Below are positions 34,964 through 44,219 of a stretch of DNA of 64,000 bases, piece by piece. How positions within the stretch are numbered: position 1 is the stretch's first letter; each line of letters begins with the position of its first letter. The stretch comes from Chryseobacterium flavum (GTDB taxonomy: Bacteria > Bacteroidota > Bacteroidia > Flavobacteriales > Weeksellaceae), in NCBI RefSeq assembly GCF_003385595.1, contig NZ_QNUE01000001.1, forward strand, positions 186,001-250,000, written 5' to 3'. The notes beneath the pieces are model-generated. The model worked only from the letters and a program-made list of their open reading frames with translations. It had not been told where the DNA came from and ran no database searches. Both the position numbers and the translations under genes were made by a program.

Positions 34964-36556
34964 ATGAGAAAGGCAGATTTGTACATACGTGTATCGACCG
35001 ATGAGCAGGCGGACAAGGGATATTCGCAACGTGACCAGGAAGAACGTCTACGAAAATATTGTGAAATAAAAGGTATTTCAATAAGGGATGTCTATATAGA
35101 AGACCATTCGGCCAAGTCTTTCAAACGCCCCGAATGGCAGAGATATTTATCCAACCTACGCAAAACCAAAAATAGTAAGTCAGGAGCATTTTTACTATTT
35201 ACCAAATGGGATAGGTTCAGCAGAAATGCTGGAGATGCCTATCAAATGATTAATCAATTGCGGACATTCGGTGTTGAACCGGGAGCAATAGAACAACCCT
35301 TAGACCTGACCATTCCCGAAAATAAAATCATGCTGGCATTCTATCTCGCTGCACCGGAAGTTGAAAATGACCGGAGGGCGCTTAATGTTTTCCACGGAAT
35401 GCGCAGGGCAAAAAAAGAGGGACGGTATATGGGTACGGCTCCATTAGGATATATCAATAAAATAACGGAGGATAAAAAGAAATTTATTGCTCCACATGAA
35501 GTTGAAGCTCCCGTTTTGAAATGGGCATTTGAGCAGATTGTAGCAAACAATTTCAATACCGAACAGATATGGAAAATGGTGCGGGAAAAAACCGATGGTA
35601 AAGGTAGGTTTAGTAAGAATAATTTTTGGGTAGCCTTGCGAAACCCATTGTATTGCGGCAAGATTTTCATTCCTCCATACAAAGATGAGCAAGGGTACTT
35701 CGTGGCTGGACAGCATGAACCGCTAATCAGCGAAAAGATGTTTACGGATGTTCAAGATGTTCTTGATGGAAGAATGAGGGAAATAAAGCCCAAAATAGTG
35801 GCAATGGACAATCTGCCACTTAGAGGCTTTCTAAAATGTCCTAAATGCGAAAGGATGTTGACGGGGAGTGCCTCAAAGGGAAAAATGGGTAATTACTACA
35901 ACTATTATCATTGTAGTTCTTCTTGCGGAACACGGTTCAGGGCGGAAGCCGCAAATGAGGCATTTATAAAACAATTGAAGTATCTATCTCCAAAGGAGGG
36001 TATGGTGGATATTTTCATTGAAGCCTTTATAAGAGACTTCAATAATAAAACTAAAGCCCAAAACAGTGAAAGAACCAATATCATAAGTGAGATTGATACA
36101 TTGAACAAACGTTATCAAAATGCACTATTAAAGAACGCAGATGGTGAGATGGCAGATGATGATTTCCAAGAAGTGAAGAAATTGACCAAAGGCAGGATTG
36201 AAAAATTGGAGGGACAGTTGAATGCTTTAGCATCGGTAGGAACTGAAATTAGGGACTTGGTAGCATCTACCTTAAAAAAGGTCGCAAACATTGATAGACG
36301 CTATGAAAACGGGGATATAGAAGAAAAAAGGACAATAATAAGTTCGATGTTCCCTGAATTTTTGGAATTTGACGGGACACGACATCGAACTCGAAAGATA
36401 AATTCTGCGATAATGCTTATTTATCAGAATACCAGCAAATTACAGGGTAAAAAAAATGGGACAAGTCTATCATTTTTAGACTTGTCCCAAGACGTGACCC
36501 GGCTGGGATTCGAACCCAGGACCCATACATTAAAAGTGTATTGCTCTACCAGCTGA
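34964..36556 (+). CDS. Large serine recombinase (ICE integrase)
   Basis: The roughly 530-residue protein has the resolvase catalytic domain at the N-terminus (ADLYIRVSTDEQADKGY, catalytic Ser in RVS), then the recombinase domain, a zinc-ribbon (CPKCERML and CSSSCGTRF), and a coiled-coil region (residues about 370-430). This is the integrase class that acts on unlike attB and attP. The last 40 or so codons run across a tRNA terminator and into the tRNA-Lys gene on the other strand (VTRLGFEPRTHTLKVYCSTS), so the C-terminal end is partly host-derived. Start at ATG 34964, directly after a GTG that could also be used. Confidence 0.88.
   Translation: MRKADLYIRVSTDEQADKGYSQRDQEERLRKYCEIKGISIRDVYIEDHSAKSFKRPEWQRYLSNLRKTKNSKSGAFLLFTKWDRFSRNAGDAYQMINQLRTFGVEPGAIEQPLDLTIPENKIMLAFYLAAPEVENDRRALNVFHGMRRAKKEGRYMGTAPLGYINKITEDKKKFIAPHEVEAPVLKWAFEQIVANNFNTEQIWKMVREKTDGKGRFSKNNFWVALRNPLYCGKIFIPPYKDEQGYFVAGQHEPLISEKMFTDVQDVLDGRMREIKPKIVAMDNLPLRGFLKCPKCERMLTGSASKGKMGNYYNYYHCSSSCGTRFRAEAANEAFIKQLKYLSPKEGMVDIFIEAFIRDFNNKTKAQNSERTNIISEIDTLNKRYQNALLKNADGEMADDDFQEVKKLTKGRIEKLEGQLNALASVGTEIRDLVASTLKKVANIDRRYENGDIEEKRTIISSMFPEFLEFDGTRHRTRKINSAIMLIYQNTSKLQGKKNGTSLSFLDLSQDVTRLGFEPRTHTLKVYCSTS
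36449..36489 (-). terminator. Terminator of the first tRNA-Lys gene
   Basis: On the minus strand: stem TGGGACAAGTCT/AGACTTGTCCCA (12 perfect pairs) with a 9-base loop, then eight T. It also lies within the 3' part of the recombinase frame, close to the ICE/chromosome junction. Confidence 0.85.
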
Positions 36557-36567
36557 GCTACCGAGTC
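36495..36567 (-). tRNA. tRNA-Lys (anticodon TTT), copy 1
   Basis: A 73-base cloverleaf with acceptor stem GACTCGG/CCGGGTC (one G-T pair) and discriminator A. The anticodon loop CTTTTAA has TTT at its centre, and the T arm is CTGGGTTCGAATCCCAG. CCA is not encoded. The 3' side abuts the ICE. Confidence 0.95.
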
Positions 36568-36621
36568 AGTTTTTACTTCTTATGTTTCCATATTCAAGCA
36601 AATCCTTTATTTAAGGGACCG

Positions 36622-36651
36622 CAAAGATAATAATTATCTGTTTGAATCCAA
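36622..36651 (-). promoter_or_regulatory. Promoter of tRNA-Lys copy 1
   Basis: On the minus strand TTG (36649-36651), 19 bases, TATCTTTG (36622-36629): a full match to the Bacteroidetes -33/-7 consensus. Confidence 0.75.
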
Positions 36652-36763
36652 TCTTTTCTGAACATTTTCTGGTTCCCAGCCTTGTATTTAAATGTAAACA
36701 ACAGGCAGACAGGCAGATTAATTTATATAAAATCAAAAAGATAATCTGTAGTAAATCCCGCTA

Positions 36764-36795
36764 CAAAAAATGGATGATCAAGTCTGATCATCCAA
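36764..36795 (-). terminator. Terminator of the second tRNA-Lys gene
   Basis: On the minus strand: stem TGGATGATCA/TGATCATCCA with loop GACT, followed by six T. Confidence 0.8.
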
Positions 36796-36798
36796 TTG

Positions 36799-36871
36799 TG
36801 ACCCGGCTGGGATTCGAACCCAGGACCCATACATTAAAAGTGTATTGCTCTACCAGCTGAGCTACCGAGTC
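36799..36871 (-). tRNA. tRNA-Lys (anticodon TTT), copy 2
   Basis: Identical 73-base tRNA sequence to copy 1. The two genes form a tandem duplication; each keeps its own promoter and terminator. Confidence 0.95.
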
Positions 36872-36925
36872 GGCCTTACTTTTTATGTTTCCATTTTTAA
36901 GTAAATCCCTTTGTTTAAGGGACTG

Positions 36926-36955
36926 CAAAGATAGTAATTATACATTTAATTCCAA
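36926..36955 (-). promoter_or_regulatory. Promoter of tRNA-Lys copy 2
   Basis: On the minus strand TTG (36953-36955), 19 bases, TATCTTTG (36926-36933), with the same spacing as copy 1. Confidence 0.75.
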
Positions 36956-37154
36956 TTTTTTTTGAATGTTTTTACCCTAAAAAATCTTAATCAGAATGCA
37001 ATATTCTGTTATTAAACCAATTACCGTATCAATACTTAATGTATATTTTGTGATCTGGTATGAAAGACTATATGTAAATTGGATCATTTAGACATTTGGT
37101 CAAATCAAAAATAAAACATATCTTAGCAACTAAGATAATCATATACTAAAATAA

Positions 37155-37610
37155 ATGAATAAAAAGGTAATCCGGCAATTTAGGGAAGCCAGCAGACAAT
37201 ACTCTGATGCATCTGTATTTATGCATGAAGCTATTGCCAGAAAAGCAGGTCTCTCAAGTGCAGACCATAAATATCTGGGGCTTATCCTTCAGTATGAATC
37301 CATAACAGCCGGGGAAATCTCAAAAATAACAGGGCTTACTACCGGTGCTGTAACAGGTTTGATAGACCGGTTGGAAAAAAAGGAACTGCTTAAAAGGCAG
37401 TTTGCCAAAGAAGACAGAAGAAAAGTTTTTATCATTCCTGACCTTGAAAACAGCATGAAATTACTGGGGCCGATTTTTGATGAACTGCAACAAAAAACAA
37501 CCGCTCTTATTTCAACTTTTTCAGAGACCGAAATAAAAATCATTGAACGCTATTTTAAAGAAGCGACCTTAATTATGAAGGAAACTGCAGATCACTTAAA
37601 CAATACATAA
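37155..37610 (+). CDS. MarR-family regulator
   Basis: The 151-residue protein has the MarR winged helix: LGLILQYESITAGEISKITGLTTGAVTGLIDRLEKKELLKR, followed by the wing residues (FAKEDRRKVFI). It sits 4 bases upstream of a small membrane-protein gene on the same strand and probably controls this pair. The ligand is not predictable. It is the first protein gene of the chromosome side after the tRNA genes. Confidence 0.9.
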   Translation: MNKKVIRQFREASRQYSDASVFMHEAIARKAGLSSADHKYLGLILQYESITAGEISKITGLTTGAVTGLIDRLEKKELLKRQFAKEDRRKVFIIPDLENSMKLLGPIFDELQQKTTALISTFSETEIKIIERYFKEATLIMKETADHLNNT

Positions 37611-37614
37611 AACC

Positions 37615-38115
37615 ATGGACAGCTTAACAACAACCTATGTAACACGGGCCGAAATATGGCTGGGAATTACAATTTTACTTTATTTCCTGATGAACGGAGC
37701 CCAGATTTTTGAAACGTTTGTATTTGTACCCAAATGGGCTTCATCACCTCCTGACAGTCTGAAGCTGCTTTCAGATGGAAAAGGAATAAGCCTTAAAGTT
37801 TTCTGGATTATATTTCATTCACTGCATGAAGCAGCATTTATTCTTGCGATCATATTTTGCTGGAAAATTGATCCGGTAAGAAACTGGCTCCTGATTTTAT
37901 TTGTCGTTCATGCATCCTTAAGGATCTGGACCTTATCATTTTTTGCTCCCAATATCATTCATTTTCAAAAGATTGCAGAATTGCCGGGTTTCTCAGAGGA
38001 TCTGACTCAGAAGATTTCACTTTGGCAAACTCTCAACTATGTGAGGGTTGCTATCTTCGTTGCTGTTTCACTGGGATTTATTCCCCTGCTTATTAAAATC
38101 TTTAATTTACGTTGA
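37615..38115 (+). CDS. Four-helix membrane protein paired with MarR gene
   Basis: The 166-residue protein has four hydrophobic helices, the first being IWLGITILLYFLMNGAQIF and the last VAIFVAVSLGFIPLLIKIF, with a conserved-looking loop PKWASSPPDSLKLL. I do not know the family name. It is in an operon with the MarR regulator. Function is unknown; an association with membrane stress or detoxification is plausible only through its regulator. Confidence 0.6.
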   Translation: MDSLTTTYVTRAEIWLGITILLYFLMNGAQIFETFVFVPKWASSPPDSLKLLSDGKGISLKVFWIIFHSLHEAAFILAIIFCWKIDPVRNWLLILFVVHASLRIWTLSFFAPNIIHFQKIAELPGFSEDLTQKISLWQTLNYVRVAIFVAVSLGFIPLLIKIFNLR

Positions 38116-38203
38116 ATAAGAGTATGATCATTCCTCATTCCTGGATCCTGATAACTACTTGATATCCGGGCCATTTCATTTATCCGGAACTACTTCAAAC
38201 AGG

Positions 38204-38947
38204 TTAAGGAATATAATTAAGCATTTCAGGCCCAAGGATTTCCCTTATTTTAACAGCTTTGCTTATATTTTGATCAGAGGTTTCCATATTATCATCCAAA
38301 TCTATTATTATTCCGTTTTCAGAATCGTGAATACGGATGGTATCAGGTAAAGCCCTTGCTTCATTTCTATTTTCAAAATAAGTTAAAAAACCAACCCATA
38401 AGTTTTGTCCGGCAGTTTTCACTTTACGTCTGAATTCATTCGAAATAATAACAGCATATATTAAGTCTCCTGATAACTCTATAGATTTAATGATTTTTAT
38501 AAGAGATTCTTTGGTAATATCATTAAGAAACTCATCAGAAAATTCAATATTAATTAAAGCGGTTTTGTTTTTTTCAGCTGCTCCCTGGGTGATATTTACA
38601 GAAATATCACTTACCTCACTTTTTTCCCTGCTTATATACACTAAGGTGTTAAATCCTACCCAGCTTTTTGAATTTTCATGAAGATCTTTATCTTGTCCGT
38701 CCTGATTTGAAAAGACATCTTCTTCTTTGTTATATATAAGTATTTTGTCAAGGTTCTGACCGTTAAAATCCATTAAGTCATTCTGAAAATAAAATTTGGA
38801 ATCTGTACTATCATCCCATGTTGACACCATATGGAGGTCATTGAACTTATTTTTTATATTTATAATAATATTTTTGCAATAATCAATAAATTCATGGGCA
38901 GACATTTCCCTGTTTTTCAAACGGCTAATCAATTTTATTTTTTCCAT
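38204..38947 (-). CDS. Probable immunity protein for the adjacent T6SS nuclease effector
   Basis: The 247-residue soluble protein has no signal peptide and no membrane helix. It has an acidic composition, common in immunity proteins that cover basic nuclease surfaces (for example IIDLDDNMETSDQNISK). It starts 7 bases after the end of the effector gene. I do not recognise the family. Immunity function is inferred from gene order only. Confidence 0.55.
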   Translation of the reverse strand: MEKIKLISRLKNREMSAHEFIDYCKNIIINIKNKFNDLHMVSTWDDSTDSKFYFQNDLMDFNGQNLDKILIYNKEEDVFSNQDGQDKDLHENSKSWVGFNTLVYISREKSEVSDISVNITQGAAEKNKTALINIEFSDEFLNDITKESLIKIIKSIELSGDLIYAVIISNEFRRKVKTAGQNLWVGFLTYFENRNEARALPDTIRIHDSENGIIIDLDDNMETSDQNISKAVKIREILGPEMLNYIP

Positions 38948-38954
38948 ATTTTAT

Positions 38955-40472
38955 TTATTTTGGTACCACGATCACATCAATATCTATATTTGCATCATCA
39001 AATAAGTCAGCTAATTCATCTGCTTTTTCCTGGGTGGGAACATGCCATTCAAGCTTTGAGCCTGCTTCCTGAGCGATCTCAGCATCTTTTCTGGCGGAAT
39101 CAAGCATTTGCTGCCTTCTTCTTCTTGCCCAGTCACTATCTCCTTTAGGCGGCCATTTGTCCCAATCTTTAGAGTCTTGCAGCGTATTTGTATCAGGGTC
39201 ATATCCATCGAATTTTTTTTCTCCGCTCTTCATTTTATCTGTCTTTACAACGTACTCTGTATCGTCCGGTGCTCCCGTTGTTTTCTTCTGATACTCTGCC
39301 CCTGCTTTGGGTGAATGCCGGTTTTCCCATGTTCCGGGCCCGCCATCACTTTCTCCGATTTTATAAGATGGCTTTTTGATCGTTCCATCTGTAACTTTGG
39401 CAATATCCGCCCCTTCTTTTTTAGCAAGCTGCTCCAGTGTTTCAGCAATGCCTTTTTTGGTTCCGGCTTCCACAACATCATCTGCTCCTTTTTTTACTCC
39501 CTGTTCTACAGCTTCTTCTACGCCTTCTTTAACTGTTTTCTCTACAACCGCTTCAGCTCCTTCCTTTAAAACTGTTTTTCCGGCAGTAGCTGCCAGGGAT
39601 GTTCCTCCTGAATACACTGCTGCTGCTGCATCAGGAATAAACTCTCCTACAGTAGTTCCTATTTTTCTGGGGTTTTCAGCTACCCACCCTGCAGCATCTT
39701 GTGTACCTTCCCAGGCTGCATTTCCTGCATCTACCCAGTTCTGGCCATCACTGGCCCAGTTCCATGCTCCTTCGGCCGCATTGCTCCAGTTTTCCCCTTT
39801 GCTTGCCCAATCCCATGCATTTCCCACACCTTCAGTAGTTGCATTCCAGGCATCGCTTACCATTCCGCCCAATCCTTCTGCAGTGCCTACAGGATCTTGC
39901 CCGACCTGATAGATGGTTTCTCCCAGCCCTACTACACCATTCACAGCACCTTCAACCAAGCCTGTTCCCAGATCACTGAACCAATCTGATACCCCCGTTA
40001 CCGGTTTCATCCAGTCCGGAAGCATCTGATCCCGGATATCACGGGATTTTTTGTTCTGCTCAGCCAGCCAGTCAAAACCTTCTTTTATATAATCAGTAGG
40101 CATTTTTCCTTCACCTATACCATACGATACTGCAGCTGCCCTGTCAAAAAAGATACTGATCTTCCCTCCAAATATACAATTACAAAAAGAATCTTCCAAC
40201 AGCATTCTGCTTCCGTTTATTTTAACACCATCTTTTGGCTGCTGCCATCCTGTGGGAACAGTTGGAAGACATGAAACTCCTGTTGCCCATTTTAAAGGAT
40301 TGGTACAGAGTCCCATTGGCTTGATATTGAAAAAAGGAAGAAAATCCAGCTCAGAAGCCATAGGAACGCTATATATTGTAGTGTTCTTATTATTGCTTAC
40401 TCTTAGAGTAGAAGGGCTTGTTCCTTTGTCGCAAGCTAAAAAAGCACCTTCAGGTACATATTTTTTTGCCAT
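38955..40472 (-). CDS. DUF4280 spike-tip effector with Tox-REase-5-like nuclease domain
   Basis: The 505-residue protein starts with a DUF4280 (PAAR-like) domain: YVPEGAFLACDKGTSPSTL and LLEDSFCNCIFGGKI. This domain sharpens the VgrG tip of T6SS in Bacteroidetes. A central part (160-340) is rich in Trp, Gly and Ala with repeated WNxxSxGQNW-like units. The last about 120 residues fit the restriction-endonuclease-fold toxin Tox-REase-5: the FDGYDPDTNTL segment and KLEWHVPTQEKADEL near the end. In the usual LLEAK motif, the acidic residue is Asp here (LQDSK). Together it would be a secreted DNase delivered into rivals. Confidence 0.75.
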   Translation of the reverse strand: MAKKYVPEGAFLACDKGTSPSTLRVSNNKNTTIYSVPMASELDFLPFFNIKPMGLCTNPLKWATGVSCLPTVPTGWQQPKDGVKINGSRMLLEDSFCNCIFGGKISIFFDRAAAVSYGIGEGKMPTDYIKEGFDWLAEQNKKSRDIRDQMLPDWMKPVTGVSDWFSDLGTGLVEGAVNGVVGLGETIYQVGQDPVGTAEGLGGMVSDAWNATTEGVGNAWDWASKGENWSNAAEGAWNWASDGQNWVDAGNAAWEGTQDAAGWVAENPRKIGTTVGEFIPDAAAAVYSGGTSLAATAGKTVLKEGAEAVVEKTVKEGVEEAVEQGVKKGADDVVEAGTKKGIAETLEQLAKKEGADIAKVTDGTIKKPSYKIGESDGGPGTWENRHSPKAGAEYQKKTTGAPDDTEYVVKTDKMKSGEKKFDGYDPDTNTLQDSKDWDKWPPKGDSDWARRRRQQMLDSARKDAEIAQEAGSKLEWHVPTQEKADELADLFDDANIDIDVIVVPK

Positions 40473-40483
40473 AATGCGATGTT

Positions 40484-40756
40484 TTAGAGGTTAATTTTAT
40501 CTGAACTCAGAATTACATGGGTCAGTCTTCTGAAAATATTTTCCAGTTTATTTAAATTTTCCTGAGTCTCAAGGACTATCTTACCAGGAACATTTAGCAG
40601 CTCCGACACTTTACAGCTTCCAACCGTACACCAATACTCCCCGTCTGCATATATATGCCATTCAGCAGGAACTGTAACCTTCAGTATTCTTTCATCCTCA
40701 AAAAGAAGATAATAACGGTCATTCTGGAAAACAATATCAAGCAGTTGGACGGTCAT
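40484..40756 (-). CDS. Small unrecognised protein of the T6SS effector locus
   Basis: A 90-residue protein with beta-strand pattern (YYLLFEDERILKVTVPAEWHI) and a helical end (LNKLENIFRRLTHVIL). Its start overlaps the end of the gene upstream on this strand by 20 bases, and it ends 11 bases before the effector gene. It probably is an adaptor or co-chaperone that loads the effector, by analogy to other VgrG loci; the family was not recognised. Confidence 0.5.
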   Translation of the reverse strand: MTVQLLDIVFQNDRYYLLFEDERILKVTVPAEWHIYADGEYWCTVGSCKVSELLNVPGKIVLETQENLNKLENIFRRLTHVILSSDKINL

Positions 40757-41576
40757 GAATAGCTTTTAAAATATTTTTTTCTTCACGGTATAAACTTCCC
40801 GGGATCTGTGCCAGGCTCATACACATGCTTTGTTCAGACCAGGGCCATTCTTCAAGAAGATAACGTTCCATATAGTTCAATTGCAGGAGTGTAGGCACAC
40901 GGGGACGGTTTTTTAAAATGCGGATCATAGCTGTAACTTTATCCTGTTCAAACCGGTTTTCATCTATACTTCCCTTTACATCAATCTGGTATCTGCCATC
41001 TTCCAGCTCTGAGATTTTTTCTTCGGTGGTAATGGGAACACTCTTTGCAGCAATAAAATTCGGAAGTTCACGATAACCGCTGATGATTTGATTTTTTTTA
41101 AATTCTTTCAGATGAATACCCGGAAAAAGTAACTGATAGGGCATTGCAAAACGAAAAGCTTCTGCCAGACGCTTACCATCTTCAAGAAGTTCTTCAACTC
41201 CTTTAATAAAAATTTCACGATATCGCTCATTTCTGTGTTTCAGAATAATTTTCGGTTTTATTTCCCTCCACTTATTCTGAACCTCATCAATATTGATAAT
41301 TTTTCCGAGCTGCCCATTTTCATTGAGTGTACAAACAATTTTTTCCCTCAGCTGATGAAGGTCCCCCACCCATTTATACATACCCTCTGTATTCGTCTGT
41401 CTGTAAAGCGGCATTTCTACTGTAAATACAGGTTTTTCCTGTTCAAAAGAAGATAATGTCACCTTTAGTTCCGCTTCAATGTAGTTCTCATTCCGAAGAC
41501 CCTGAAACTGATATCTTTCTTCCCTCAGGAATGTATACTTCCGAAATTCTCCTTTGTTATCTGTATTGACCTGCAT
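40737..41576 (-). CDS. T6SS-associated protein of unknown family
   Basis: A 279-residue soluble protein found between vgrG and the effector gene, 2 bases from vgrG. Features include a charged N-terminal half and the phrase RFAMPYQLLFPGIHLKEFKKN. No signal peptide or membrane helix. Its location suggests a chaperone or adaptor that links the effector to VgrG. The family was not recognised. Confidence 0.5.
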   Translation of the reverse strand: MQVNTDNKGEFRKYTFLREERYQFQGLRNENYIEAELKVTLSSFEQEKPVFTVEMPLYRQTNTEGMYKWVGDLHQLREKIVCTLNENGQLGKIINIDEVQNKWREIKPKIILKHRNERYREIFIKGVEELLEDGKRLAEAFRFAMPYQLLFPGIHLKEFKKNQIISGYRELPNFIAAKSVPITTEEKISELEDGRYQIDVKGSIDENRFEQDKVTAMIRILKNRPRVPTLLQLNYMERYLLEEWPWSEQSMCMSLAQIPGSLYREEKNILKAIHDRPTA

Positions 41577-41578
41577 GA

Positions 41579-43741
41579 TTATCCTTTGTTAATTTCCACA
41601 TCAACTCCTTTAATATTGGTGGGTCCTGATGAAGATGAATTTATTTTAGCGGCATTGGCATTGATATCATTATCAATTTTAATTCCCGGATTTGCTGCTG
41701 CTTTCCCCAATTCAGTCGTGCTCTTTCCTATAACTTTTACATTAAGCCCCTCTATAGTAATATCGCCATTGGTATTAAGAATAATTGAGCTGCTGCCGGT
41801 TTTAATCGTAATATTTGTATCACATTCCAGGGTAATATTTCCACTGTTATCCATTTTTAATATAGAATTTGCACCCCCGCCTTCTTTTCCTCCTACATTA
41901 ATAGCGCTGATACTTCCTACATTTACAGTGTTATTATTCCCTACAGTTACCGTTTTATTATTATTGGCGTGAGTGCTTGCATTTCCTGCTCCATCAAAAA
42001 ACATACTGGCTCCTCCCTGATCTTTCAGGTTCATGGAACCTGTACCGTTATCATATTTAAGCTCTGCTCCGCTTCTACCGCTGAAACTCATAATGTTATT
42101 ACCAGCTCCTCCACCTGCACCAATACTGCCATGAAACATTCCTCCCATTACAAAGGGGCGGTCCGGATGCTGATGAGCAAAATTCACTACAACCTGGTCT
42201 CCTACCTCAGGTACAGACATAAATCCCCGGTTTTTATTCACTTTATCACTACTTCCTGCATCGGGAGTCATTACTCTGATAAATTCTGTAGTTTGTTGTC
42301 CCTTCTGCCAGTCAAACTGCACCTGCACCCTTCCCTGGTTCAAAGGATCTGTATTGGAAATAACTTTAGCAAACTGAGCTTCAGCTTTTGGAAATTCAAA
42401 TTCCGGTCTGGGTATGTATCCGGTATCTGCAGCTATACCTTCAAAAGCCCCGTTGTAATACCCCCTGGTATCTACCTCATGAGTAACTTCTGTAATCATC
42501 AGCTTCGTAAAATAAGAAGTCTCATTACTGTCTGTTTTTCTCATTTCAATATCTGCTGTACATCCCGGATATAAAAAAGGGACACTGGTGGTTCCAGAAG
42601 TAATAAATACCTGTGAGGCCTTACTTCCCGCAGTTCCTTTCTGAGAAGCATCTACATCCATAAATGAAGAAGCTTTGATAGGGGCTACTCTTAGTGAAGG
42701 GGTTTTAAAGATCTTTTCTGAAATTTCATAAGCCCGTTTTGCAATATCTGAAGTATGATTTATCCTGGAACTTCCGGTAATCAGCTTTTCATTTTTGCTG
42801 CTGTTATACCCATAAAATGTAGGATTTACATGCTGGGCTTTCATCTTTATCTTTATATCATGAACACTGCTTCCGTAAGTAAGTGTTACAGGCTTTTCCT
42901 GAGGGGGAAGCTTGCCGAAATGGAGAACTTCGCCGTCATAAAAAAATTGTTCCCCATATGCTTCAGCCATTCTCGCCAGGTAATTATAATGGGTTTCTTC
43001 ATACTGGGAGCTATAGGAAACATTTCCATGCTGGGCATCTACCCTGAAATCAAATTTGCTTGATCCCAGCCCCTCCTTTATTACTTCACTCGCTATACTG
43101 TTCAGGCTTATAGGCTGATCTCCTCCAAAACTCTGAATATGAGGTGCTGCATCCAGCAGAATTGTCGGGCTATACCCTGTAAGCACTACATCTCCCAGGC
43201 TTCCTTTTTCCTGATTAAAACCTACTTCAGTAATTACTCCTATAAAAATTCTTTCAGGGCCTTCTTCAACATCTTTATACCTGAAAACAACTGTTATTCT
43301 TTTTCCTAAAAAATTTTGAGTCTCTTCCAGATTATGATTTTCAGGATTACCTAACGTATCATGGGCAAGTGTTAATTCAAATTCATGATGTTTTGTAGCA
43401 CTCTGCTTTAATTTAAAATGTTTGAAATGGGTGATAATCTTACCTTCCACAATAATATCGAGCTTTATAACCCGGTTAATTCCCAGAATCTGGTTTACGA
43501 GAATAGATTCTGCATTATGTATTCTGGAAGTAGGCTGATTCGCCCAGATCTTATCATTTACTATGGAGGTCTGGTTAGGAGTGAAAGCATTATTCATAAA
43601 CATGGCGCCTTCTTTTACCGAATTGATTTTTGACAGAGTGTTCAAGGGATCACCGTCAATAGACTTTTTATCTGATTTAATATTTCCCGGAGACTTTTTC
43701 CCATTTTTGGGTGACTTTCCATTGGATGATTCTTTAAACAT
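41579..43741 (-). CDS. vgrG: VgrG, type VI secretion spike protein
   Basis: The 720-residue protein has the gp27-like N-terminal region, and the gp5/phage baseplate V OB-fold in the middle (VISNTDPLNQGRVQVQFDW, GFMSVPEVGDQVVVNFAHQ). A Gly/Asn-rich beta-helix follows with repeated NITI/NGDITIE-type strands. Start at ATG 43739-43741 (MFKESSNGKSP). It forms the membrane-puncturing tip of the T6SS and would carry the DUF4280 protein on its end. No other T6SS structural genes are in the window, so this is an orphan vgrG island. Confidence 0.9.
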   Translation of the reverse strand: MFKESSNGKSPKNGKKSPGNIKSDKKSIDGDPLNTLSKINSVKEGAMFMNNAFTPNQTSIVNDKIWANQPTSRIHNAESILVNQILGINRVIKLDIIVEGKIITHFKHFKLKQSATKHHEFELTLAHDTLGNPENHNLEETQNFLGKRITVVFRYKDVEEGPERIFIGVITEVGFNQEKGSLGDVVLTGYSPTILLDAAPHIQSFGGDQPISLNSIASEVIKEGLGSSKFDFRVDAQHGNVSYSSQYEETHYNYLARMAEAYGEQFFYDGEVLHFGKLPPQEKPVTLTYGSSVHDIKIKMKAQHVNPTFYGYNSSKNEKLITGSSRINHTSDIAKRAYEISEKIFKTPSLRVAPIKASSFMDVDASQKGTAGSKASQVFITSGTTSVPFLYPGCTADIEMRKTDSNETSYFTKLMITEVTHEVDTRGYYNGAFEGIAADTGYIPRPEFEFPKAEAQFAKVISNTDPLNQGRVQVQFDWQKGQQTTEFIRVMTPDAGSSDKVNKNRGFMSVPEVGDQVVVNFAHQHPDRPFVMGGMFHGSIGAGGGAGNNIMSFSGRSGAELKYDNGTGSMNLKDQGGASMFFDGAGNASTHANNNKTVTVGNNNTVNVGSISAINVGGKEGGGANSILKMDNSGNITLECDTNITIKTGSSSIILNTNGDITIEGLNVKVIGKSTTELGKAAANPGIKIDNDINANAAKINSSSSGPTNIKGVDVEINKG

Positions 43742-44219
43742 GATATATTTTTTTACAGGTATGTAAAAGTATTCCGCATATAAAACGGAATGAAGTATGA
43801 CCAAAATTCAGCAAGCAGCAGGATAATGATGTAATGGCCCAAAAACAGATTTCCTTATAAGCTGCGGTCTGTAGATCGAATGTAAGAAATGATAATTAAG
43901 AACCCCTGACGGAATATATCCGCTCAGTTGTCCACCCTTTTTTTTATTTATTTAACTGATACTCTTTGACTTGGTACTGCCAATTTATCAATATTAAAAT
44001 TCACGGCAAAATGAATTTTAATTTATTTAAAAAATTGTAGTAATTCTACGATTTTATCTTTTTAAAATCACAACCCAACTGATACAATACACTGATCAGT
44101 ATTCTTGAAAAGATACTTTATATACCCGCTCAGTCCGGCTGTTCTTACATAAAAGGTTTCAGAAATACAGGCCTGGAAAATTAATACAAAACTCAGCTGC
44201 TTTAAATTCAATGGTTTTT
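43742..44219. other. Non-coding gap with an 11-bp inverted repeat
   Basis: No gene is seen. ATTAAAATTCA (43993-44003) and TGAATTTTAAT (44012-44022) pair perfectly around an 8-base loop. It could be a terminator or operator of either flanking unit; the upstream part likely contains the vgrG promoter. Confidence 0.5.

Noticed and set aside
36449-36489. Exact att core of the ICE
   Set aside because: The terminator hairpin belongs to the tRNA unit and the left ICE end is not in the window, so no core repeat could be determined.
36642-36860. 72-codon frame ending in VTRLGFEPRTHTLKVYCSTS
   Set aside because: This is an antisense reading of the second tRNA-Lys gene and its terminator.
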